A stretch of DNA of 64,000 bases from Oscillospiraceae bacterium (GTDB lineage Bacteria > Bacillota > Clostridia > Oscillospirales > Ruminococcaceae): positions 372,001-436,000 of the forward strand of contig BQOK01000001.1 in the NCBI GenBank assembly GCA_022835495.1. Direction: 5' to 3'. Below are positions 1 to 9,160 of the stretch, in pieces; the stretch's first letter is position 1; the number at the start of each line of letters is the position of its first letter. Made by a program: the position numbers and the translations under genes. The notes beneath the pieces were generated by a model that was not told the origin of the DNA, ran no database searches, and saw only the letters and a list, made by a program, of their open reading frames with translations.

Positions 1-491
1 ATGAATGCCGGGCGGCAGTATTTGACCAAACCATCGTGTATTATGACCAAAAAACAGATAGAATAGTGTTGATCGACAGTATTACAAAGGAAAGCCAAGT
101 GATTGCAGAGGATTTTCTGCAAGATGAAGGATCCCTGTACGATCTTAATTTGATTTTTTATGATGACTCAAAGCTGCTCACATCCACCATAGTGCAAGAT
201 AAAAGTGGTCGTCAACAGAGGGAATTCCAAATTTTGGATGCTGCTAATAAGAAACTTTACAACAGTGAGCTTTATTACGTGGCAAACGACAGAAACCTTC
301 CGATCGTGCCTATCGCAGAAATTGAAAAGGAAAACAGCTATTTTATTATTTATAATGAAACGGTGAAGCAAAGCCAGGGAGTTGCGGAAGAAGGAAACGG
401 GTATTACATGGTTTCTTCTACGCCTCAATATGGAAAAATAACGAAAGAAGATTATTGGCTGGGAATAAAAGAAATAAAAGCGGAACAGTAG
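1..491 (+). CDS. C-terminal part of a secreted lipoprotein-family protein, cut by the window start
   Basis: The reading frame is open from the first bases, so the true start lies upstream and only about 163 residues are visible. The C-terminal stretch resembles the end of the intact lipoprotein at 1287: here PIAEIEKENSYFIIYNETVK then KITKEDYW, there PVDIIAKCGDDLLVFADIT then ALITTEDYL. I read it as the tail of a paralogue of that gene. No enzymatic motif is seen. Codon use is AT-rich, like the next two genes and unlike the rest of the window. Function unknown. Confidence 0.6.
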   Translation, partial: ECRAAVFDQTIVYYDQKTDRIVLIDSITKESQVIAEDFLQDEGSLYDLNLIFYDDSKLLTSTIVQDKSGRQQREFQILDAANKKLYNSELYYVANDRNLPIVPIAEIEKENSYFIIYNETVKQSQGVAEEGNGYYMVSSTPQYGKITKEDYWLGIKEIKAEQ

Positions 492-686
492 TTTCAACTC
501 ACAGAGACGCGATTCAAAACGGTAAAATGGTTTACGATATTAAGTGGCAACGCTGAACCAGATAATCGGAACAACGATATAAAAATAGCAATCATAGTAA
601 AACTGTAGATCCTTTTGGTCCGCCCGAGGGCGAGCGTACGAAGCACCTCGGAAAACATAAAGAATAATTTTACGGGAGGTAAAATC

Positions 687-1214
687 ATGAGATGCAAGAT
701 GTCTAAAAAAGCGTTGTGCCTATGCATGGTGGTGGTGCTTGCCATCGGCCTGGCAATCCCGACGTTCGCTCTTATTGAGCCAACTGGCGACTTTGCAGAT
801 TGGATTTTTGGATGGCAGGGGAGTGGACAGACGGCTCTTCTTAAGGGACATGGTATAAACAACAATTTTACTGTCGGTACAAGCAACCAAGGCGGTAATG
901 ATGTCTGGTATGTTGATAGTAGTGGAGGAGATTATACAATAAAATCAGGAGACCGGGCATATTGTGCTAACATTTATCGTGTGTTGCAGAGCGGAACTTA
1001 CTATCCCTGCACCGGATATTATTATGAAAACGCAACGGGCGGGCGCGACCAACGGGTACAGTTGTTACAAGGCGGCGGGCATACCGTTGTAAGACTTGCG
1101 AGTCCAGTAATGGGCGGGAACTGGTATATGGTGGCCGACTATAGCCAACCAACCGCTGTTAGTGATGTGATTTGGTATACTGATGCGTCTGCCATGAAGG
1201 CTTGGTGGGGCTAA
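687..1214 (+). CDS. Small secreted protein, unknown function
   Basis: This 175-residue protein starts at the ATG placed 7 nt after GGGAGG; the open frame extends further upstream but has no ribosome site there. Residues 1-29 form a Sec signal peptide (Lys/Arg, then a hydrophobic core, ending near IPTFA). The mature part is rich in Gly, Tyr, Trp and Asn, with two cysteines (in DRAYCANIYR and YYPCTGYYY) that could form a disulfide. It sits between members of a lipoprotein family and upstream of an ABC exporter. A secreted peptide or bacteriocin-like role is possible from context, but I see no recognised family motif. Confidence 0.6.
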   Translation: MRCKMSKKALCLCMVVVLAIGLAIPTFALIEPTGDFADWIFGWQGSGQTALLKGHGINNNFTVGTSNQGGNDVWYVDSSGGDYTIKSGDRAYCANIYRVLQSGTYYPCTGYYYENATGGRDQRVQLLQGGGHTVVRLASPVMGGNWYMVADYSQPTAVSDVIWYTDASAMKAWWG

Positions 1215-1220
1215 CATCTT

Positions 1221-1262
1221 TGTGGTAAGCCGGATACTGTATACAGTATCCGGCTTACCACA
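1221..1262 (+). terminator. 42-nt perfect palindrome after the small secreted protein gene
   Basis: Two 21-nt arms (TGTGGTAAGCCGGATACTGTA and its exact complement) meet with no unpaired loop, 6 nt after the stop codon. The DNA after it is AT-rich (CTATTATATT) but has no run of T. It probably acts as a 3' hairpin or terminator. A protein-binding site cannot be excluded. Confidence 0.6.
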
Positions 1263-1286
1263 CTATTATATTAAGGAGAATTTTAG

Positions 1287-2666
1287 GTGCAAAAGAAAAC
1301 AGCTTCAATTTTGCTTTGTATGCCTTTCCTGTTTCTTTGCGGGTGCGCGGTTTCTGCCTCTTCGCAAGTTCAAGCAACGACATCCAAGGACTTAGAAACA
1401 GAGTACACGTTATCAGGAGAGTCATTCCAAATGATTTCTTCTTTTGATCCTACCAGTTATGGAAGTGGCAATCAAAAGGGATTTTACTCTGTGTTTTTGA
1501 ACGATGACGGCTCCTCGAATATAATGTATACGGACTATGCCACGCAAACCCAGGTCTATTTGTGCGCGAAACCTAACTGTGAACATGACTCAGATGCCTG
1601 TACCTCATGGATCGCGCCTTTTGCCGGCACAATTGTTCCGGCGGCAACAGAAAAGGATTTGTTTCTCATTTACAGCAGTCGGGAAGAGCGGCCAAAAATA
1701 GAACGTCTCGAACTAAATGGTGAAAACCCTACAACTGTTTTTTCTTTGCCGGACGGCGCAAAAATTCAAAATGCTGTGGCGGCAAGTGATACTACATTGA
1801 TTGTTCAAATTGAGCAATATGAAAATGACGGACAAAACATAAAATCAAACTGCTATTTGGCTGCGATCAGCTGGGAAACAGGAAAGATTTCTGTGGTTTT
1901 TTCGTTAAACGATGAATTGGAACAACTAAAAAATAAGAAATTCCAGGCTTCTTCCATGCTCTTTTATGGAGCTACTTCGGATGCGTTGATCGTAGAAACG
2001 ATTGTTCAATTTGATTATGAGGTGGATATGAATGATGTGGACAAAAGCTTCGAAAACTTAAATAAGGCCCTGGAACATACAGTTTATAAAATCCCCCTTG
2101 ACGGTTCTGAACCGAGCCCGATTCTTTCGTATTCCAATGGGCAATGTGTTGGGAGAGCTTTTCCAGACGGATTTTTTTATGTGGAAGAAAGCAAAAATCA
2201 TACGATTTCCATGAAAAAGATCCTAACAAGTACAGAAGAACACCAACTGCTGATTGAAAATCTTTCAGAAGCATTATTCACAGAAAATGCAGAACAACTA
2301 AATGTGGAAGACATTGTATTCAGAAATTATGTGGACGGACATTTATTGTTCAATGTTCTGACCGATCAGTATATTTCAAACAATGGAAACATTGAGTTGG
2401 TTTTTTCCGGGTTTGCGATTGATGTAGAAACGGGTGTGCTGAAACAGATCAATTTAACCAACTATTATAACGCGACTACGGTACCAGTTGATATTATAGC
2501 AAAATGTGGTGATGATCTTTTGGTTTTTGCAGATATTACACAAAGTTCTGGTGAAAACAAAAATTCTCGCTTGATTGAGCGCAAAATCGCCCTAATTACA
2601 ACGGAAGATTATCTGGATTCAAAACCTAACTATCGAATGATTGACACATTGCGTAATTTTGCCTGA
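1287..2666 (+). CDS. Predicted lipoprotein of a locally repeated family, unknown function
   Basis: This 459-residue protein has a GTG start with AAGGAGAA 7 nt upstream. Residues 1-20 form a lipoprotein signal with lipobox FLCGC, which predicts export and lipid anchoring at the Cys. A conserved motif LCAKPNCEHDS (about residue 92) recurs in the decayed copy downstream as LCTQPNCAHDK. The long remainder looks like repeated beta-strand blades (short hydrophobic strands, D-G and N-G turns), as in DUF5050/TolB-like secreted proteins; that fold is inferred. It is the intact member of three related sequences at this locus and lies upstream of an ABC exporter. Confidence 0.6.
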   Translation: MQKKTASILLCMPFLFLCGCAVSASSQVQATTSKDLETEYTLSGESFQMISSFDPTSYGSGNQKGFYSVFLNDDGSSNIMYTDYATQTQVYLCAKPNCEHDSDACTSWIAPFAGTIVPAATEKDLFLIYSSREERPKIERLELNGENPTTVFSLPDGAKIQNAVAASDTTLIVQIEQYENDGQNIKSNCYLAAISWETGKISVVFSLNDELEQLKNKKFQASSMLFYGATSDALIVETIVQFDYEVDMNDVDKSFENLNKALEHTVYKIPLDGSEPSPILSYSNGQCVGRAFPDGFFYVEESKNHTISMKKILTSTEEHQLLIENLSEALFTENAEQLNVEDIVFRNYVDGHLLFNVLTDQYISNNGNIELVFSGFAIDVETGVLKQINLTNYYNATTVPVDIIAKCGDDLLVFADITQSSGENKNSRLIERKIALITTEDYLDSKPNYRMIDTLRNFA

Positions 2667-2719
2667 AAGACTGGGCCGCATGCGGGGCGTTGTGTGCTCG
2701 TTTTGTGAGGAAAGCCAAA

Positions 2720-3199
2720 ATAAAAAACAGATTCTGGCTTTTATATTGTTTTTGGCAATGGTCAGCTTTGTAGGCCGCGTGCCGGAAAGGGCCGCTGTTT
2801 CAGACCCTTTGCCCCGGCGGCCAACAAGCGGCACCCTTGGGGCGGACCAAACGGGACACCTGCGGTTTTCGCGCGGGACGCTGGCCCATGGAAACGAGCA
2901 GGGGTGTTACTTTGTGCTTCCGGCCCTTTCCGGCGGGGCAAGCTTGCGCTGGTATGCCGATTATAAAATACAACAATTGGTAGAGCTTTGCACACAACCC
3001 AATTGCGCACATGATAAAAGCAACCGGGGAAGTAAAAGAATTAAGGGACAACAGTAATCTTTCTTTTTATGCTCAGACAGACAAAACATTTTTCGTAATG
3101 TACTATCAGCAGGAAACAGACCAGGAAATGTTTGCTCTTGTAGACAAGTCTAATTTGTGGGAAAATAATTCCATATGGAAAAAGTTTTCGTTTGAATGA
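2720..3199 (+). pseudogene. Frameshifted, truncated paralogue of the 1287 lipoprotein
   Basis: Frame +1 (about 2720-3020) gives a signal-like stretch NKKQILAFILFLAMVSFVG, then YADYKIQQLVELCTQPNCAH, which aligns with TDYATQTQVYLCAKPNCEH of the intact gene. Homology then continues in another frame (3011-3199) with FYAQTDKTFFVMYYQQETDQ, matching VPAATEKDLFLIYSSREERP. There it stops, leaving about a third of the gene. A piece between the two segments is missing and the expected lipobox Cys is absent. This is a gene remnant that fell to a frameshift and a 3' deletion; the exporter gene begins right after it. Confidence 0.65.
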
Positions 3200-3264
3200 A
3201 CAAGATACAAGGGAGTGGTTCTTACGCGCTGCGCGCACTTGCCTTTTGTAAAAGGGGTGGACAT

Positions 3265-4032
3265 ATGCTGCAAGTAAAAGACCTGAAAAAGAGCTACGCC
3301 CTGCCCGCCGCGCCCTTTCGGCGCAGGGCGGGCGAGGCAAAAACGAAAAAGGCCCTGGCCGGGGTGAGCTTTGCCCTCGGCCCGGGCCTTTACGGCCTTT
3401 TGGGCCCCAACGGGGCGGGAAAATCGACCCTGATCAACATCATCACCGGCGGCCTTGCGCCGGACGGCGGCAAGGTGCTGTGGCGGGGCAGGAACGCCCG
3501 CGCGCTGGATATTGCGTTTCGGCGGGAGCTGGGGTATATGCCCCAGCAGCAGGGCCTTTACGACAGCTACACCGGCCGCCGTTTTTTGGCCTATATGTGC
3601 GCGCTGAAAGAGATCCCCCGGGCGGCGGTGGCCGCCGAGGTGGGGCGCGTGGCCGGGGAGGTGAACCTGGCGGGGGAACTGGACAAGCGGCTTGCGGCCT
3701 ATTCGGGCGGCATGAAGCAGCGGCTTTTGCTGGCGGCCGCGCTGCTGGGCCAGCCGCGCCTGCTGATCCTGGACGAGCCCACCGCGGGCCTTGACCCCAA
3801 GGAGCGGGTGCGCCTGCGCCAGCTGCTGGCGAAGCTGGCGGCAGACCGGGTGATCCTGGTGGCGACCCATGTGGTGAGCGACGTGGAGAGCGTGGCAACG
3901 GAAATTCTGCTGCTGAAAGAAGGGCGGCTGGTGGCGCAGGCCCCGGTGCCCGAGCTGGTGGGGCGGTACGCCCCCGGCGGCAGCCTGGAGGACGTGTACC
4001 TGGCCGTCTTCGGCGAGGAGGGCGGCGCATGA
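3265..4032 (+). CDS. ABC transporter ATP-binding protein (ABC-2 exporter type)
   Basis: This 255-residue ATPase has Walker A GPNGAGKST (residues 47-55), signature YSGGMKQR and Walker B LLILDEPTAGLDP, followed by the H-loop in VATHVVSDVE. The order and spacing are those of single-domain exporters of the CcmA/NatA type. An ATG with AAAGGGGTGG just upstream is preferred over the longer open frame from 3196. It overlaps the permease gene by ATGA, so the two are translationally coupled and should form one exporter. The gene is very GC-rich, in sharp contrast to the AT-rich lipoprotein genes before it. The substrate is unknown. Confidence 0.85.
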   Translation: MLQVKDLKKSYALPAAPFRRRAGEAKTKKALAGVSFALGPGLYGLLGPNGAGKSTLINIITGGLAPDGGKVLWRGRNARALDIAFRRELGYMPQQQGLYDSYTGRRFLAYMCALKEIPRAAVAAEVGRVAGEVNLAGELDKRLAAYSGGMKQRLLLAAALLGQPRLLILDEPTAGLDPKERVRLRQLLAKLAADRVILVATHVVSDVESVATEILLLKEGRLVAQAPVPELVGRYAPGGSLEDVYLAVFGEEGGA

Positions 4033-6404
4033 GGCTCATGTTTGCCGAGTTGCGCAAGGTGTGGGACCAGCGGGTGTTCAGCCTGTGCCTGGCGGTGCTG
4101 GCGGGGGCGAATTTGTTTTTGCTGTACACCGGCACAAAGCCCGGGCCAAACGCCCCGCCCGCCGCGGCTTACCGGGCCGTGGGGCGGGAGCTGGCGGGCC
4201 TGCCGGCGGAGGCGCAGCAGGCGCTTATAAACGAAAAGCTGGCCACCGCCCAGGGCGTTTTGCAGGTGGCGCAGCTTTTATACGAGCAGGCCCTGAACGC
4301 GGGCACCCAGTGGGGTACCGACCCCCGCGGCCAGTACCCCGAGCTGTTTGAACAATACGAGGACATTTATAAAAACAAGAGTTATACCCTGTATACCGAG
4401 AACCTGCGGCAGGAATACAGTTTTTTGAGCAAGATCAAGGCGGAGCTGGACACGGTGGCCGCCTACCCGGAGTTTTTGCAGGAGGTGCAGCAAAAAGCGC
4501 GGCAGCTGGCGGGTATTTCGATCTTTAACAGCGCCAAAAGCGGCTACGACCGGGCCAACATTGAAAAAACGGCGGCGGTGTACGCGGGGCTCACGGCGGT
4601 GCAGATCGACTATGCGCCGCAGAAGGGGCTGTTCACCGCGCTGGACTACCAGTTCACAGACCTGCTGCTGCTGGCGGCCATGCTGCTGCTGGCAAGCCTT
4701 TTGGTGCGGCAGGAGCGGGAAAACGGGCTGCTGGCGCTGGTGCGCAGCACCCCGGGCGGGCGGCTGAAAACCGCCCTGGCAAAGCTTGCGGCCCTGGCTG
4801 TAAGCCTGCTTGCGGTGCTGCTGGTGCTGTACGGTGTGAACCTGGCGTACTGCCAGCTCACCTTTGGGCTGGGGCCGCTGGGCCGCAGCATTCAGAGCGT
4901 GCCCGCGCTGATGCGCTGCACCATGCAGATCACGGTGGGGCAATACCTGGGGCGCTTTTTGCTGGCCAAATGGGCCGCCGCTTTTGTGATGGGCCTGTGG
5001 GTGATGCTTGCGGCGCTGGTATGCCGCAGGGCCGCGGCGGGCTGGTGCGCCGCCCTGGCGCTGCCTGCCGCCCAATGGCTGGTGCGGCAGGCCATCCCTG
5101 CCACCAGCCGCCTGAATGTGATCAAATACGCAAACCTTGCCAGCCTTTTGCGCACCAACGAGTTGCTGGGCAATTACCGCAACCTGTACTGGTTCGACGC
5201 GCCCGTGCCCCTGCCGCTGGTGGAGTGGGCGGCCGCCGCGCTGTATGGCGCGGCGCTGCTGGCGGGCTTTTGCCTGGTGTTCTGCACCGCGCGGCTGCGC
5301 CCGGCCCCGGCGTTTGCGGGGCTGCGCCTGGTGCGGGGTGCGGTGCGCACCCGGCCGGTGACCGTGCTGGGGCAGGAGGGGCGCAAGATGGCGTTGATGA
5401 ACGGCGCGGCGCTGCTGCTGGCGGCGTTTGCGGCGTTTCAATGCTGGCAGACAGCAGCTGCAGAGAGCTACATTGACGCGGAAGAAATTTATTACCGCTA
5501 TTACATGACCGAGCTTTCCGGCCCGTACACCCACGAGAAATACCTGTGGCTGGAGCAGGAGAGCAAACAGTTTGAGCCCATTCTGCAGCTGGAAGGCGCG
5601 CTGCGCCGGGGCGAGATCAGCAGCGAAGCGTACCAGGCGCAGATGGGCGTTTATTACGGCCTGCAGCAAAAAATGAACGTGTTCCAGCGGGTGATCTACG
5701 GCAGCCTGGGCTACTGGAAGGAACACCCCGGCGCACAGCTGGTGTACGAGAGCGGCTGGCAAAAGCTGTTTGGGTTTTCGGGCACGGGGGATCTGCAGGA
5801 TACCCTGTGGGCCGGCCTTTTGTGCAGCCTGTGCTTTGCGGGGCTGTTTGCCATGGAACAGAAGGGGGGCATGCGCCGGGTGATTATGGCAACGCCCCTG
5901 GGCAGGCGGGCCACGGTGGCGCGCAAGCTGGGGGTAAGCGCGGCGGCGGCGCTGCTGATCTGCGCGCTGGTGAGCACGCCGCGCCTTGTGGTGGCGCTGC
6001 GGGACTACGGCCTGCCCGCGCCTTTTGCCCCGGCCATGAGCATGGCGGCATACGAGGGGCTGCCCGGCTGGGTAGGGCTGGCGGGGCTGCTGGCGCTGGG
6101 CAGCGCGGCGCGGCTGGCGGCCTGCCTTTGCATGGGGGCGTGCGTGCTTGCCCTTTCGGAAAAGCTGGGCAGTGCGCTGAGCGCCATGTTCGTTGCAGCG
6201 CTAACGTTCTGCCTGCCCGCGCTGCTTGCGCTTTCGGGCCTTACGGCGCTGCGCTGGGTGAGCTTTTACCCCCTGTTTCACCTGGCGGAGCTTTTGCAGC
6301 GCACCGGCGACGGCCGGGCGGGCCTTGCCTGCCTGCTGATCGCCGCCGGGGGCTGCTGGCTGGCGGCGGACTGGCTGCGGCAGCGGTGGAGCCGGGTGAA
6401 ATAG
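4029..6404 (+). CDS. ABC-2 type permease made of two homologous halves
   Basis: This 791-residue membrane protein starts within the stop of the ATPase gene. Each half has one N-terminal membrane segment (about 15-35; about 455-475), a large extracytoplasmic domain rich in Tyr/Glu/Gln, and a cluster of five or six membrane segments (about 205-430; about 595-785). The halves share a cytoplasmic loop: RQERENGLLALVRSTPGGR (about 227) and MEQKGGMRRVIMATPLGRR (about 608). It is therefore a tandem fusion of two ABC-2 permeases and could pair with an ATPase dimer as a complete exporter. The substrate cannot be read from the sequence. Confidence 0.75.
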   Translation: MRLMFAELRKVWDQRVFSLCLAVLAGANLFLLYTGTKPGPNAPPAAAYRAVGRELAGLPAEAQQALINEKLATAQGVLQVAQLLYEQALNAGTQWGTDPRGQYPELFEQYEDIYKNKSYTLYTENLRQEYSFLSKIKAELDTVAAYPEFLQEVQQKARQLAGISIFNSAKSGYDRANIEKTAAVYAGLTAVQIDYAPQKGLFTALDYQFTDLLLLAAMLLLASLLVRQERENGLLALVRSTPGGRLKTALAKLAALAVSLLAVLLVLYGVNLAYCQLTFGLGPLGRSIQSVPALMRCTMQITVGQYLGRFLLAKWAAAFVMGLWVMLAALVCRRAAAGWCAALALPAAQWLVRQAIPATSRLNVIKYANLASLLRTNELLGNYRNLYWFDAPVPLPLVEWAAAALYGAALLAGFCLVFCTARLRPAPAFAGLRLVRGAVRTRPVTVLGQEGRKMALMNGAALLLAAFAAFQCWQTAAAESYIDAEEIYYRYYMTELSGPYTHEKYLWLEQESKQFEPILQLEGALRRGEISSEAYQAQMGVYYGLQQKMNVFQRVIYGSLGYWKEHPGAQLVYESGWQKLFGFSGTGDLQDTLWAGLLCSLCFAGLFAMEQKGGMRRVIMATPLGRRATVARKLGVSAAAALLICALVSTPRLVVALRDYGLPAPFAPAMSMAAYEGLPGWVGLAGLLALGSAARLAACLCMGACVLALSEKLGSALSAMFVAALTFCLPALLALSGLTALRWVSFYPLFHLAELLQRTGDGRAGLACLLIAAGGCWLAADWLRQRWSRVK

Positions 6405-6494
6405 CTTTTTGCACAGATTGAAGCGCAAACGAAGATGAAACAAGCACAAAAAATATTTTGAAACTTGACTGATTTTGCGTTAGGGGGTATTTTC

Positions 6495-7778
6495 GTGAAA
6501 AAATCCGTGTTCGCCATGTTGCTTTTATTGAGTTTCGCCGTCAGTGCGTGTGGGCGTTATGAAGCCTCACGGGAGCCTGCGAGCCAAACTTCTTCAAGCT
6601 TTTCTTCAGAGCCGCAAGCGGTGAAGCCTGCGGAAAGTGACCCGAAGCTTCTGAGCGACTATGAATTTTTATGGGACACGATTGAAGAAAATTATCCCTA
6701 CATGGGCGTTTTTGAAAGGGTCACGCAAAAAGACGCACAGGCTGTGAAGCAAAAATACGAGGAACTGCTTCCGTCGATCCATTCCACAGGGGACTTTTTT
6801 GACAAGATCGTGTACCCTTGCTTAAGAGAATTTGAATATACGGGGCATTTGTCGGCGCTGGATCCGGCAGAATATTTACGGCAGAGCACAATATTAAAAC
6901 AGCTTTTGGAGCAGGACGGCGCTTTGAGCGCTTACAGCCAATATAATTTTGACCAGTTTAACCTTTACAGCACCCTTGGTTTTTATGGGAAGTACCGCGT
7001 TTATGACATAGCGAATGCTTCTGCACCAAAACCGGAAAACAATATCGCGTTTGAGTTTTTTCCGGAGTCGGCAACGGCCTGTGTTTCGGTCAAAAGCATG
7101 ACCCTGCCGTATGAAAATGACGATGCCGCCGCATTGAAAAATTTCTTTTTGCAAATAGAACGGGAGGGCTATCAACACTGCATCATTGACATCCGTGAAA
7201 ACTCGGGAGGGAGCGACAGCTACTGGATGAGCAATATCGTGAGCCCGAATCTTGCCGCCGAGCTGAGCTACCGCTATTACGCTTTTGTGAAAAACGGAGA
7301 GATAAGCCAAACCGCAACAGAGCTGTTCGGCTGCCGGTTTGAACCCATCAGTTCTTTCCCCAAAGATGAGTTTTCCAATCTGAATCTTGACGACTTAAAC
7401 GCTGCGGATGGTTATTTGGTGAGTGAATTTGCGATCCGCCCGGACGGCCCGGAACCCGGCTCGCGGCTTTTTAACGGTAAAATGTGGGTGCTGATTGGGC
7501 GGCGGGTGTATTCTTCTTCTGAATCTTTTGCCCAATTTTGCAAAAGAACAGGGTTTGCAACCTTGGTTGGAACGCCCACCGGTGGGGATGGAATGGGGTT
7601 TGCACCGCTGATCGTTTCGCTGCCCTATTCAGGGATCTGCATTCAATTTCGAACAATGGCTCCGCTGAACTGCGACGGATCGAATAACGAAGAATTTGGC
7701 ACGGCACCGGATATCCTGATCTCAGAGGGGGAAGACGCTTTGACGCGCTGCCTGGAAGAAATTCTCAAAGGCCAATAG
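6495..7778 (+). CDS. S41-family peptidase, lipoprotein
   Basis: This 427-residue protein has a GTG start with TAGGGGG 7 nt upstream; the open frame begins at 6465 without a ribosome site. The N-terminus is a lipoprotein signal with lipobox AVSAC. An S41 core follows: DIRENSGGSDSYW, then VYSSSESFAQF, where Ser340 aligns with the catalytic Ser of tail-specific proteases, then GTPTGGDGMGF. The Lys of the Ser-Lys dyad in CtpA/Tsp enzymes is not visible after that motif, so the catalytic set may resemble other S41 subfamilies. It probably acts outside the membrane on peptides. A short gap separates it from the exporter, and its codon use is more AT-rich. Confidence 0.75.
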   Translation: MKKSVFAMLLLLSFAVSACGRYEASREPASQTSSSFSSEPQAVKPAESDPKLLSDYEFLWDTIEENYPYMGVFERVTQKDAQAVKQKYEELLPSIHSTGDFFDKIVYPCLREFEYTGHLSALDPAEYLRQSTILKQLLEQDGALSAYSQYNFDQFNLYSTLGFYGKYRVYDIANASAPKPENNIAFEFFPESATACVSVKSMTLPYENDDAAALKNFFLQIEREGYQHCIIDIRENSGGSDSYWMSNIVSPNLAAELSYRYYAFVKNGEISQTATELFGCRFEPISSFPKDEFSNLNLDDLNAADGYLVSEFAIRPDGPEPGSRLFNGKMWVLIGRRVYSSSESFAQFCKRTGFATLVGTPTGGDGMGFAPLIVSLPYSGICIQFRTMAPLNCDGSNNEEFGTAPDILISEGEDALTRCLEEILKGQ

Positions 7779-7801
7779 CGATTTGGGGATAAAAAAAATA
7801 A

Positions 7802-7844
7802 AAAGGGCGCGCCTCTGGCCGAAAACGGCGGGGGTGCGCCCTTT
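7802..7844 (-). terminator. Terminator for the minus-strand operon
   Basis: The hairpin arms AAAGGGCGC and GCGCCCTTT enclose a second GC stem. Reading on the minus strand, the stem is followed by a long T-rich run (7801 down to about 7785), the pattern of an intrinsic terminator. It lies 30 nt past the stop of the 7874 gene and may also serve the convergent peptidase gene. Confidence 0.75.
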
Positions 7845-7873
7845 GTGCTGGTTTGGAGCCGCAGCGCGGCGTT

Positions 7874-9160
7874 TCAGGTGATGAAGGAGTAGGTCCAGCT
7901 GCGGTTATGAATATAAGTTTTTAATTGATACAGCTCGTATAAGGTGTGGAAGGCGTCCAGCTCCTGCTGGGTGAGAACATGGTCGTACAGCTGCGGGTCG
8001 GCCCGGCTGGAAAAACGCGCTGCGGGCGCTTCCATTCCGGCGATCTTCTGCAGGCTGTAATTGCTGGAAAACAGGCCGCCGCTGCTTTTTAACGTAAGGC
8101 CCCCCTCGCCGGGAAGAATGTCGTTTGAATCGCAGGTGTCCGAGACGGACAGGTTGTTGGAACGGAGCTCCACCTTTGTGAAAGCGGCGTCGCCCGCGGA
8201 GTAAAAGCCCGCCTGCAGCGCCAGTCCCCGGGTGGAAAGATAGGGCGAAAAGCAGACTTGCGGGGTGAGCGTTTCCACCCCCGGGTACCGGAGGATGGGC
8301 TGGGAAGGAACGGTGCGGTCGATGCTGCAAAGGGCTTCCAGCGCGGCGGCCTGACGCGCCAGCTTGAGGGCGTCGGGCAAAAAGGGATCCTGCGCGCGCT
8401 GCTCTTCGGGCAGGGCGGCTTCCAGCAGTTCCACCAGTTCTTCGTGGCGGTATTCGATGTTCAGCTTTTGCAGCTGGGCATAGAGGCTGCTGTTTTGATT
8501 GATCACAGAAACCTGGTCCCAGGAAAGCTGGTCCAGCGCGGCCTGCTGCAGGCTGCCGCCGGTGGGCAGCAGAGTGGCCGAATAGTTGCTGAAGGCGGCC
8601 TGGAGCGAGGGGCTTTTGTAGGAACCGGCGACCACCAGAGTCTTTAATACATCCTGGGCGTTCACCCCGGCAGCGCATTGCCGGAGGGCCGAGCCCAAAG
8701 CCTGGGTGAAATCCAGCCGGCCATCCACGGTGACCGCCTGCGCGGGCCCGTTTTCGCTGGCGCTGTAAACGGCAAGCTTCAGATAAAAGGAATTGGGATC
8801 GGCAAGGTCCAGCCCATCCACAGCGGCCCAGCGCACATAGACGCCCTGATCGCAAAAGCTGCCCGAGTAGGGGAATTCCTGGCCCAGATCGGTTTGGATC
8901 TGCTGAAAGAATTCTTCGCCGGTAAAGGAGAAGGTATTCCCGGCCGGAGTGGGCGCGGGCGTGGGGGCCGGTTCGGACGCCCCGCCGGAAGCCGCGCTTT
9001 GCGCGGCAGAGGCGGCCGGAGAGGAGGCCGAGGCAGGGCGTACAGAGGTGGAGGGCCGGGCCGGAGCCGGGGGCGGCAGAAACGCGAGGCCCAGGGCCGC
9101 CACCACAGCAAAAGAGCCGGCGCAGGCCAGAACAGCCCGGAAAAGTTCAGTTCGTTTCAT
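7874..9160 (-). CDS. Membrane-anchored extracytoplasmic protein, unknown
   Basis: This 428-residue protein starts at an ATG that overlaps the end of the XpaC-like gene by 14 nt, so the two are coupled. Residues 1-30 form an uncleaved or cleavable signal segment without a lipobox Cys. A Ser/Ala/Pro-rich linker (about 35-80) follows, then a roughly 340-residue domain with no motif I recognise. The pattern suggests a protein tethered outside the membrane on a flexible stalk. The constant partner is the XpaC-like membrane protein, so a cell-envelope role is plausible but unproven. Confidence 0.6.
   Translation of the reverse strand: MKRTELFRAVLACAGSFAVVAALGLAFLPPPAPARPSTSVRPASASSPAASAAQSAASGGASEPAPTPAPTPAGNTFSFTGEEFFQQIQTDLGQEFPYSGSFCDQGVYVRWAAVDGLDLADPNSFYLKLAVYSASENGPAQAVTVDGRLDFTQALGSALRQCAAGVNAQDVLKTLVVAGSYKSPSLQAAFSNYSATLLPTGGSLQQAALDQLSWDQVSVINQNSSLYAQLQKLNIEYRHEELVELLEAALPEEQRAQDPFLPDALKLARQAAALEALCSIDRTVPSQPILRYPGVETLTPQVCFSPYLSTRGLALQAGFYSAGDAAFTKVELRSNNLSVSDTCDSNDILPGEGGLTLKSSGGLFSSNYSLQKIAGMEAPAARFSSRADPQLYDHVLTQQELDAFHTLYELYQLKTYIHNRSWTYSFIT

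Noticed and set aside
624-651. CCGAGG / CCTCGG hairpin before the small secreted protein gene
   Set aside because: Six pairs with a 16-nt loop and no T run; too weak to call a terminator or attenuator.
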